NCBI GenBank assembly: GCA_044450785.1
Contig: JBIOJM010000013.1
Location: forward strand, 1-64,000
Length of the DNA stretch: 64,000 nt
Source of the DNA: JBIOJM01 sp044450785
GTDB taxonomy: Bacteria > Planctomycetota > Planctomycetia > Isosphaerales > Isosphaeraceae
Direction: 5' to 3'
Below the pieces are notes generated by a model that had not been told where the DNA came from, made no database searches, and worked only from the letters and a program-made list of their open reading frames with translations. This document shows positions 57,577 to 64,000 of the stretch, piece after piece (position 1 is the stretch's first letter; each line of letters starts with the position of its first letter). The position numbers and the translations under genes were made by a program.

Positions 57577-58626
57577 TCACGCTTCCTCTTCCTCCGACAC
57601 GTCCGAGCCGGGGGGCGCATTGGCTGGTTTTGAATCGGCCTGCCCCTTCTCCGAGCCGGGGGGCGCATTGGCTGGTTTTGAACTCGATCGTCCCCGTCCA
57701 GAGCCGAGGGGCGCATTGGCTGGTTTTGAATCGGCCTCACTCCGCTCCGAGCCGGGGGGCGCATTGGCTGGTTTTGAACCGGGTCGCCCCTTCTCGGAGC
57801 CGGGGGGCGCACTGGCTGGCTTTGAATCGATCTCACTTCCCTCCGAGCCGGGGGGCGCACTGGCTGGTTTTGAACGACCGACGTCATCCTTCACGTCCCT
57901 TCCGCCATCCCGCAGCCGATAGCTCCGTCCCGTGATCTGAATCAACTCCGCGTGCTGCAGAAACCGATCCAGAATCGCGGACGCGCTCGGCACATCTCCC
58001 ACCAGCTTGCCCCAATCTTCCAGCGGCCGGTTCGATGTCATCATCGTCGACCGCACCTCGTGACGTCGCATGACGATCTCGAACAGGTACTCACCGGATC
58101 GCTTGGGCAAATGCTTCATCCCCATGTCATCGATGATCAGCAAGTCGGGCTTGAGGTAACTCGACAAGACCTTGTCCTCTTGGCCCAACGCCTCGTCATG
58201 CAAGAAATCGCGCACCACGTCGAAGATCGACCGGTAGAGCACGTCGAACCCCGACTTGATCACCTGGTAGCCAATCGCCTGGCACAGGTGACTCTTCCCC
58301 ACTCCCGGTGGGCCCAGCCATAACACGTCGCGGGACTCGCGGATGAACCGGCCAGTCGCCAGCTCGAAGACCTGCTTCCTCTTGATCATCGGATTGAAGG
58401 CCCAATCGAAGTCCTCCAGGGCCTTCAACTCCCGAAACATCGCTGCCTTGACCCGACGTGCTAGCCGGCGGTCGTCACGGACCACCAGCTCGTCTTGGAG
58501 GACAAGCTCCAAGAACTCGGCGTGGCTCAAGCCATGGCTCATCGCCTCCTGAAGCCGCACCTCCAGGCTCGAAAGCAGCCCCGACAACCGGAGCTTTCTC
58601 GCCATCTCTTGCAAGTGATTGTTCAT
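57577..58626 (-). CDS. istB: IS21-family helper ATPase IstB with repeat tail
   Basis: 349 residues from the ATG at 58626, with AAGGAG six bases upstream; upstream in-frame codons are not conserved. The AAA+ ATPase core is complete: LWLGPPGVGKSHLCQAIGY (Walker A 105-112), LLIIDDMGMKHLPKRSG (Walker B) and MMTSNRPLEDWGKLVGD. IstB normally ends at about 250 residues. Here an extra 95-residue tail consists of six 16-residue repeats close to SKPANAPPGSEKGQAD, followed by an acidic end. It loads the transposase on target DNA. Confidence 0.92.
   Translation of the reverse strand: MNNHLQEMARKLRLSGLLSSLEVRLQEAMSHGLSHAEFLELVLQDELVVRDDRRLARRVKAAMFRELKALEDFDWAFNPMIKRKQVFELATGRFIRESRDVLWLGPPGVGKSHLCQAIGYQVIKSGFDVLYRSIFDVVRDFLHDEALGQEDKVLSSYLKPDLLIIDDMGMKHLPKRSGEYLFEIVMRRHEVRSTMMTSNRPLEDWGKLVGDVPSASAILDRFLQHAELIQITGRSYRLRDGGRDVKDDVGRSKPASAPPGSEGSEIDSKPASAPPGSEKGRPGSKPANAPPGSERSEADSKPANAPLGSGRGRSSSKPANAPPGSEKGQADSKPANAPPGSDVSEEEEA
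57605..57892 (+). repeat. Six 48-bp tandem repeats inside istB
   Basis: Units begin at 57605, 57653, 57701, 57749, 57797 and 57845. Each contains GGCGCAnTGGCTGGTTTTGAA with small variation, with the core also present at the IS ends. The 48-bp period keeps the istB frame open as 16-residue repeats. Confidence 0.88.
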
Positions 58627-59157
58627 GCTATTCTCCTTTGCGACTGATGTAGGTGGAAACAAAACTGGTCCGCCGCTCTTTGAAAGCCCTTGCTTCCGAT
58701 CTCGAGACCGAGGGCTTGCGATCTCACGAGAACAACGCTTGATCAAGGCCCCTCCGGCTGTCCCATGGCAAACCGGTCTATGAAAAGTCACAGAGTTTAT
58801 GTGTACGCGATCTGTGAAATCAGGCGTTTTCCGCACCGCGCACAGTGTGAAGCTCAAATCCTCCAATGAAAGAATGGGGGACAGAACGACACGGAGACGC
58901 GACCCGAGCGCCGACCCACGGTCCCTGACCAGGAACGGCGGCAGGACGCCGCCCCCCCGTACTCCGGGATTGGCCCCAAAGCGATAAATCCATTCATAAC
59001 AACCACTGGTTATCACTTGGTCCTCACGCACTTCTGTGCCATTGTGCACACCGATTCTCGCTCACGGAAAAGAAGGAGAAGAGGTGAAGGAGAGGAACCT
59101 GGGGCCGCTGATTCCTCCCCTCGTCGGTCCTGTCGATCACGGCCGCTCTGCCCCGGT
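58627..59157. other. Unusual istA-istB spacer
   Basis: 531 bases between the istA stop and the istB start. In most IS21 elements these genes abut or overlap. No coding sequence is recognised. A GGCGGC/GCCGCC hairpin lies near 58937-58953 and a Cys/Arg-poor region follows. It may be a captured or decayed segment. Confidence 0.5.
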
Positions 59158-60747
59158 TTACACCTCCTTCTGGAACGACTGGTGGACGAACTTTTGATAG
59201 TCTGAAAGATCACGAATGATGGGATGCTCATCCAAAAACGGGAGTCGCTCCTGGATCGCGACCTGACGATCAATGAGCGTGCGGACGGTCCGCAGTCGGA
59301 ACGACCCGTAGCCGTGCGCGATCTCACAGGCCCGCTCGATCGCCGACGCGTCGTGACGTCCAGTCAGGCTCAAGAGGCCCTGGATCACTCGCACGCCTTC
59401 CACCCCGCGGGCTTGAATCGTCGCCTCGGCCCAGCAGACGCTCCGCGGTCCAATTCGCCGTACGCGATCCAACAGCCAGGCCGCGCCCCGCTCGATCCCG
59501 CTGATCTTCTCGGAGGCGATGTGCTGTCCCAGGGTGCTGAACCGGCCCGGCTCCTGCTTGGGATGGCTGATGATCAACGCCATCTTGTCGCTGTAGACCC
59601 GAACCATCCGGGCATCCCACCGCACCCAGACGCCGCGAGCCAAGTACTCGGGAGGGACCGAGTAATACGCCCTCTGGACCTCAACGTGGCCGTCGCGGTG
59701 TACGATGCGGCGGCCTTCGTGGAAGAACGGGAAGCGACCCGGTGGCAATGGAAGGAGTGCCGGTCGCTCGACCTCCAGAAATCGCGTGCCCACCTGATGG
59801 CGAGTCGTGCCGTGCAACCGGGTGTCGGCGACGGTACGCTCCCACTCGAGCAAGAATTGGTTCTGCGATTCCAGGCCGTCGAACGTGCGTCCTTTGAGGG
59901 CATTGTCCTGGACGTAGCCGACGCCGCGTTCCACCTTCCCTTTGTAGGTGGGCCGATACGGTCTTGCCGGCAGGAAAACGGTGCAGTAGTGCGCCGCGAA
60001 GGCGCGGACCTTGGGATTGAGCTCGGGCTCGAACCAATCGGCCTTCTTGACGGCGGCGCGGAGATTATCGAGCACCATCCGCCTGGGAACGCCGCCCAAA
60101 TGATAATACGCATTCTCAATACAACGAATGAAATTATCAGTTGTCTGACGCGTGACCGCCTCGCTGTATGCCTTGCGGGAGTGACTCAGGACGATGCGAA
60201 AGACGTAGGTCTTGCGCCGCTTGCCGTCGGGACCGCAAAGCGGCGCACCGGTGCCGAAATCGACCTGAGCCTCTCCGCCCGGTTCAGACTCGAATCGTCG
60301 TACGGGGAGTTCCATCCGAGCCGTGAGACGACGGACGAAGCGTCTCACACTGAAATAGCTGCCCTGGAATCCATGCTCGGTGGTGAGGTCTTGATAGATC
60401 CGCTGGGCCGAGAGGCCGAGCTCAATCTTGGCCTTGATGACAGCCCGCCAAGGCTCGCAGCCACTGGCTCGGTTGGGAGGTGAGATCGGGGAATCCGTCG
60501 CTCCGGGCGGTGGATTTGATTTCCCATCCGAGCCGGTGGGCGCAGTGGCTGGTTTTGAGTCGTCGCTCTCGGTCAAGGAGCCGAGGGGCGCAGTGGCTGG
60601 TTTTGAAGTTTCAGGGTCGCCCTTGAGATATCGTGCAACGGTCTCGCGATTGAGGTCCAGTTCGTGGGCGATACGCCGCTGGGACCAGCCTTGTTGATAG
60701 AGTGCGTGGATGCTCTCGATCCGTGCCATTTTGAGCCGATACGACAT
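59158..60747 (-). CDS. istA: IS21-family transposase IstA
   Basis: 529 residues, with GGAGA seven bases before the ATG. A helix-turn-helix (ESIHALYQQGWSQRRIAHEL) and ELDLNRETVARYLKG begin the protein. The DDE/integrase core has AQVDFGTGAPL (first Asp), MVLDNLRAAVKK (second Asp) and TYKGKVERGVGYVQD (Glu). Between the HTH and the core, residues 47-80 contain two 16-residue repeats like those in the istB tail (SKPATAPLGS and SKPATAPTGS). The C-terminal region matches the mu-type DNA-binding domain. The gene looks intact. Confidence 0.93.
   Translation of the reverse strand: MSYRLKMARIESIHALYQQGWSQRRIAHELDLNRETVARYLKGDPETSKPATAPLGSLTESDDSKPATAPTGSDGKSNPPPGATDSPISPPNRASGCEPWRAVIKAKIELGLSAQRIYQDLTTEHGFQGSYFSVRRFVRRLTARMELPVRRFESEPGGEAQVDFGTGAPLCGPDGKRRKTYVFRIVLSHSRKAYSEAVTRQTTDNFIRCIENAYYHLGGVPRRMVLDNLRAAVKKADWFEPELNPKVRAFAAHYCTVFLPARPYRPTYKGKVERGVGYVQDNALKGRTFDGLESQNQFLLEWERTVADTRLHGTTRHQVGTRFLEVERPALLPLPPGRFPFFHEGRRIVHRDGHVEVQRAYYSVPPEYLARGVWVRWDARMVRVYSDKMALIISHPKQEPGRFSTLGQHIASEKISGIERGAAWLLDRVRRIGPRSVCWAEATIQARGVEGVRVIQGLLSLTGRHDASAIERACEIAHGYGSFRLRTVRTLIDRQVAIQERLPFLDEHPIIRDLSDYQKFVHQSFQKEV
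60530..60600 (+). repeat. Two 48-bp spaced repeats inside istA
   Basis: GAGCC-type units begin at 60530 and 60578, the same 48-bp period as in istB. Each contains GGGCGCAGTGGCTGGTTTTG or a close variant. They encode the SKPATAP repeats of IstA. Confidence 0.85.
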
Positions 60748-60812
60748 GGTAGGTCTCCGGAAGCCAAGATGCCTCTGGAAAGCCTACATGCCGCTCTCGG
60801 GTCTCCACTAAA

Positions 60813-60848
60813 TGGCTGGTTTTGGCGCGCCCATCGGTGGCTGGTTTT
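60813..60848 (+). repeat. Right-end IS repeats
   Basis: Two copies of TGGCTGGTTTTG, at 60813 and 60838, 25 bases apart, each next to GCGCGCCC. They are the right terminal repeats, in the opposite orientation to the left-end copies. Confidence 0.75.
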
Positions 60849-60937
60849 GCGCGCCCGCTAACAGCGAACCGGCCCGCGGCCGGTAGCCATGATGATACCA
60901 GACGCCGCCAAGGCGGGCCGGGTTCGCGATGATCATC

Positions 60938-62317
60938 CTAGCGCACACGGGCGACCGCTTCGACCTCGGCCTCCCAGTAGCTGGGGAGCTTGCCCCACTG
61001 GTTTGGCTTTTTGGCGTCGGAGATGTAGAGATAGCCGATCCTCTTGATGATCGCGTCCTTGACCACCGCGCGCATGGCCCCGACGTCGGAGATGTTATAT
61101 GGTAGCGCGGCGTAGCGAGATGCCTCGTAAACCTTGAGAGGCGCCGGGAGCTCGAATTGATCGAAGCCCTGGTCGTTGACGAAAACGCACGTCACGTTCG
61201 CGACGGCTTGTGCGAGATACGCTTCGTCGCAAGGAATCCCCGGATTGGTGATCACCAGGGGATCGCGGAGTTTCGCCGCTGCGTACGCGCGGAGCTCCGC
61301 GTAATACGGCGCGTCATGTCCTTCGCGTGACTGTTGGTCGAAGAAAAAGCCACGGACTTGAGGGTAAAGCCGGACCCAGGCATCGATGTCATTCTTGACC
61401 GCCGGGATGGGACGTTTGACATACCCGGTGCTCACATACCCAACGAGCGTGATGCCGTGGTCGCTGGCCTCGGTGAAAATCGCGGCATAGTCGAGGTTGC
61501 GTTCGTAACCAGGCCCGCTGTTGGGGTTGGCGATGGCGACGATCTCTACCTTCGAGGCGGCGTCGATCAACCTCTGCCACTCTTTCCGGCCGTCACCCCC
61601 CGGATAAATATAAGCGGGCACCAGCATTCGCAATCTCCGGTGAGCGACGGCGGGGGCCGATTCCGGCTGACCCGCACGATCGGACAGTGGCCCCGCCGGC
61701 GGAGCATGGGTCGCGGCATCGCCGGCCGATTTGGTAGCGATCGTGGTCTCCGAGGATTTTGGCGGGAGACCCGGCATGGATGGCGGTGGAACCGCGCTTG
61801 AGACCGCGTCATCCGGCTTGGCCGGGTGAGATGCAGGTGCAGCACTCTCCGAGGCTGGGGCCACCTCGTGACCGCCAGGCGTCGATGTCCGGAGCCATAG
61901 GATCACTCCAAGGGCTAGAACCATCAAAGTGACGGAAGCGGCTGAGATTGCCCAGAGTTTATTGATCGGTACGGACGGACCCGCCGTAGCCTGAGCCCCA
62001 ATCGAAGGCTTCGAGGACTGCAACTGATCCGGTTGAGGCGTGGCCCTCGGCTCGGAGCCTGGGGGTAGGACCATCGTCGACACCGTTTCGGGATCGCTGC
62101 CGCTTGGGGTCGTTGGTGTCCCCCGCGTGGCTTTCCGCGGGGAATCGCTGGGATACCACCACGAAGGAACCTCCTGGACGTCACCGCCACTCGAGCTGGA
62201 AACTGGCGTCTGGCCGATGGTTAGACCTGCCCCGCATTCCGGGCACTTGGTGCGTTTCCCAGCGTGCCGGTCATCCGCCTTGAACGCCCTCCCGCAGATG
62301 CAAACCACACGAATCAT
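60938..62317 (-). CDS. Membrane-anchored spherulation-specific family 4-like protein
   Basis: 459 residues from the ATG at 62317, with GGAG upstream. The N-terminus is a zinc ribbon (CICGRAF and CPECGAGL). A Pro/Ser-rich linker, one transmembrane helix (ISAASVTLMVLALGVILWL, about residues 125-145) and a second Pro/Ala linker follow. The C-terminal 240 residues match Spherulin4: MLVPAYIYPGGDG, VAIANPNSGPGYERNLDYA, GYVSTGY, GFFFDQQS and VFVNDQGF. The fold is a TIM-barrel-like glycosidase relative; related proteins are alpha-1,4-galactosaminidase-like. A cytoplasmic zinc ribbon fused to an outer domain is a planctomycete habit. Confidence 0.87.
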   Translation of the reverse strand: MIRVVCICGRAFKADDRHAGKRTKCPECGAGLTIGQTPVSSSSGGDVQEVPSWWYPSDSPRKATRGTPTTPSGSDPETVSTMVLPPGSEPRATPQPDQLQSSKPSIGAQATAGPSVPINKLWAISAASVTLMVLALGVILWLRTSTPGGHEVAPASESAAPASHPAKPDDAVSSAVPPPSMPGLPPKSSETTIATKSAGDAATHAPPAGPLSDRAGQPESAPAVAHRRLRMLVPAYIYPGGDGRKEWQRLIDAASKVEIVAIANPNSGPGYERNLDYAAIFTEASDHGITLVGYVSTGYVKRPIPAVKNDIDAWVRLYPQVRGFFFDQQSREGHDAPYYAELRAYAAAKLRDPLVITNPGIPCDEAYLAQAVANVTCVFVNDQGFDQFELPAPLKVYEASRYAALPYNISDVGAMRAVVKDAIIKRIGYLYISDAKKPNQWGKLPSYWEAEVEAVARVR

Positions 62318-62474
62318 CGTCTCAGTCTCCTGGGAGGCTGCGCCATCCGATATCCTCCCGTTCACAGAAACACGGGTTCAAACGCACGCGATTGCGTGAG
62401 TGGTGTCATCGATGATATGATGAATCTCGGTCAGGAGCAAGAACGTGGGCAAATTGATCGCTGACTTCTCCCGC

Positions 62475-63716
62475 TCAACGCTTCGTCTCATCGCCTGGTT
62501 TATAGTCGCGCCAGAGCCAGCGTAGCGACGCGGGCAGGATGGCACGGCCGTGGCGGTTGCTGTGAAAGCCCTGGCCGAAGACGAATTGATAATCATATTT
62601 CGAGAACTCCAGCGCCTTGGCCATTTGCTGGTTGGCGAGGGGCCAGTTGCCGTTGTTGTTGTCGAGATCGTTGGCACCATCCTGGAGGAAGACGCGGATC
62701 GGCTTCCTGGGCGTCTTGCGGATCAGGGCCTCGTAGTTGTGGCCCCCGTCGTGCCGGCTCTTGCCGCTGGCGATGTTGGTGAAGCTGCCGACCCACGACA
62801 GCACCTTGCGAAACTCGTCCGGCCGCTCCCAGGCGACGGTCCAGGCGCAGATGCCGCCGCTGCTGATCCCGGCGATGGCACGGCTCTCGGGGTCGTGGCG
62901 GAGCTTCACCGACTTCTCGACCTCGGGCAGGACCTCTTCGAGCAGGAACCGGGCGTAGCGGTCGGACAACGTGTCGTACTCGACGCTGCGCTGGCCGCGG
63001 CCGCCCTCGCCCGGTCCGGTGCCGGGGTTGATGAACACGGCGACGGTCACGGGCATCTCCCCCTTGGCGATCAAGTTGTCGAAGACAGTGGGCACGAAGC
63101 TCGTGTAGCCACCGCCATCCTGAAAAACCATGACGCAGGCGGGTTGGTCGTCCTTGTACTGCGCGGGGACGTAGAGCCACCTATCGCGCCTGGTGTTGGG
63201 GAAGATCTTGCTCTCCCACGGATTCTGACGTGTCAGCTTACCCTTGGGCACGCCAGGCTTTTCGGCGAGCTCCGGCTGGTCGGTGTAGACCTCGACTTGC
63301 CCCTTCCTTGCCACCTGGGTGCCGTCGCTCGAGTACGACCAACGGAATGCCGACCCGTGGGCGAACGGGACCGTGGCGGCGAAGATGGGCGTATCGCCGA
63401 TTCGGGTCAGGGGCAGGGTTTTGCCGTCGCTCGTGACGACCGCGGCCGTCTTCGCCCCGGGTGCCTCGATGGCCCAGGCCGTCTCCAGCCCTTCGACCCT
63501 GGGGTTCGCGCCGCTCACCACGTTGTTCTTACCGGTCCGGTCCTTGCCGAACCAGGCGCGGATGTCCTCGGCGAGTGCCTCGGCGTTTTCGCCCGTGGGC
63601 TTGGCCGCCAGGCGGGCGCTGAGCGCCTGCATCGACAGCTTGTCTGCGGCCCCGGCCGGATGGGCCAGGTTGAAGGTCAAAAGGAGCGAAAGCCCCAGCG
63701 CGGCGCGCATGCACAT
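62475..63716 (-). CDS. Alpha/beta-hydrolase-fold esterase (esterase D/Fes-like)
   Basis: 413 residues with a signal peptide. An N-terminal beta-sandwich (residues 60-160, GDTPIFAATVPFAHGSAFRW) precedes the hydrolase domain. The catalytic triad is apparent: Ser in AIAGISSGGICAW (G-x-S-x-G), Asp in FLQDGANDLDNNNG and His in GFHSNRHGRAILP. The pattern LYVPAQYKDDQPACVMVFQD is characteristic of enterochelin-esterase/feruloyl-esterase-type enzymes. It probably hydrolyses ester-linked groups on extracellular polymers or siderophores; the substrate is not determined. Confidence 0.9.
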   Translation of the reverse strand: MCMRAALGLSLLLTFNLAHPAGAADKLSMQALSARLAAKPTGENAEALAEDIRAWFGKDRTGKNNVVSGANPRVEGLETAWAIEAPGAKTAAVVTSDGKTLPLTRIGDTPIFAATVPFAHGSAFRWSYSSDGTQVARKGQVEVYTDQPELAEKPGVPKGKLTRQNPWESKIFPNTRRDRWLYVPAQYKDDQPACVMVFQDGGGYTSFVPTVFDNLIAKGEMPVTVAVFINPGTGPGEGGRGQRSVEYDTLSDRYARFLLEEVLPEVEKSVKLRHDPESRAIAGISSGGICAWTVAWERPDEFRKVLSWVGSFTNIASGKSRHDGGHNYEALIRKTPRKPIRVFLQDGANDLDNNNGNWPLANQQMAKALEFSKYDYQFVFGQGFHSNRHGRAILPASLRWLWRDYKPGDETKR

Positions 63717-63964
63717 GGCGTGTCCTTCGTGTTGGTTCGTGTGGTGAGTTCCCGTGGTCGCGTCGGGAAGCCGGCACGGGCCGGTCCGTCAATGATTTGG
63801 ATAGGATTCTACTGATGAGTATACTGGGATGCCAAGGTCTGACTCCCGAAGACCGTTTGGGCCAGGATGCCTGATGCCCGCGGATGAATCAATTGCCCGC
63901 CGCGTCCCGACGGCCGACCGAAAGCCGGCCGCTTCCGTCCCGAGCCGCCGCGAAGGATTCAATC

Positions 63965-64000
63965 ATGATGCACGTACGCAGGACAATCGCGGTGATGGCC
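63965..64000 (+). CDS. Partial exported protein at the right edge
   Basis: An ATG at 63965 (or 63968) follows GAAGGA by about eight bases. The visible codons begin MMHVRRTIAVMA, which is a basic start leading into a hydrophobic stretch, as in a signal peptide. The window ends here and no function can be inferred. Confidence 0.5.
   Translation, partial: MMHVRRTIAVMA

Larger units (their letters stand above)
57356..60863 (-). mobile_element. IS21-family insertion sequence
   Basis: An istA-istB element of about 3.5 kb. The ends read TGTCATCGGGCGC on the left and TGTTAGCGGGCGC on the right (complementary strand), giving TG...CA termini. Each end has two copies of a core, CAAAACCAGCCA-like (left cores near 57372 and 57407, right cores near 60813 and 60838). 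That is the expected pattern of multiple transposase sites in IS21. No target-site duplication is obvious (only GC at both flanks), so the exact boundaries could be off by a few bases. It sits between the kinase gene and the spherulin-like gene. Confidence 0.85.

Noticed and set aside
57605..57892. CRISPR array interpretation of the regularly spaced repeats
   Set aside because: The 48-bp repeats lie inside istB, stay in frame and have no unique spacers.

Overview
The window is high-GC bacterial chromosome with a strong planctomycete signature. It carries two sets of PSCyt1/DUF1549/DUF1553 cytochrome-like proteins with DUF1501 partners, a DUF1559 prepilin-type protein, DUF1080 and ThuA proteins, neutral-ceramidase-like proteins, a sulfatase, secreted glycosidases, Uma2 and DUF4058 proteins, a BlaI-M56 pair and a very large Ser/Thr kinase. 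An Isosphaeraceae-like member of Planctomycetes is my inference from this gene content. No rRNA, tRNA or CRISPR array is visible.

Layout. 0.3-9.4 kb: exported catabolic proteins (sialate O-acetylesterase, two ceramidase-like proteins of which one is frameshifted, DUF1080, ThuA) and a Uma2 nuclease-like protein. 9.4-16.3 kb: a nuclease/ATPase block, with an SbcD/YhaO-like phosphoesterase, an SbcC/YhaN-like ATPase, and an overlapping AAA ATPase + DUF4276 (TOPRIM-like) pair that resembles a defence module. 16.4-22.4 kb: a PSCyt1/DUF1553 protein, DUF4058, DUF1501 and small ORFs. 22.4-25.6 kb: a minus-strand SNF2 helicase and a zinc-ribbon partner. 25.7-29.5 kb: a BlaI-type repressor and an M56 peptidase with a long coiled-coil tail, behind a recognisable promoter and direct-repeat operator. 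29.6-35.2 kb: a beta-helix protein, a sulfatase and a lone AAA ATPase. 35.6-43.5 kb: two overlapping phosphodiesterase-superfamily genes (the first apparently starting at ATC), a DUF1559 protein, an amino-acid permease and a CxxU peroxidase-related protein, then a VOC protein and an antitoxin-like protein. 43.7-52.3 kb: a second PSCyt1/DUF1553 + DUF1501 operon and two glycosidases, one apparently shortened internally. 52.3-56.9 kb: a 1522-residue kinase-STAND-FGE fusion. 57.36-60.86 kb: an IS21-family element with unusual internal repeats. 60.9-64 kb: a spherulin-4-like protein, an esterase and the first codons of another exported protein.

The most striking observation is at 42186-42752. A peroxidase-related (AhpD-like) ORF is interrupted by one TGA exactly where the second Cys of its CxxC redox motif should be. 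That TGA is followed at SECIS distance by a stable hairpin with a G among the first two loop bases. This is very probably a selenocysteine-containing protein. Other notable signals are the ATC start, the 48-bp in-frame repeat arrays in istA and istB that copy the IS terminal repeats, the ATPase-TOPRIM pair, and the promoter/operator of the BlaI gene.
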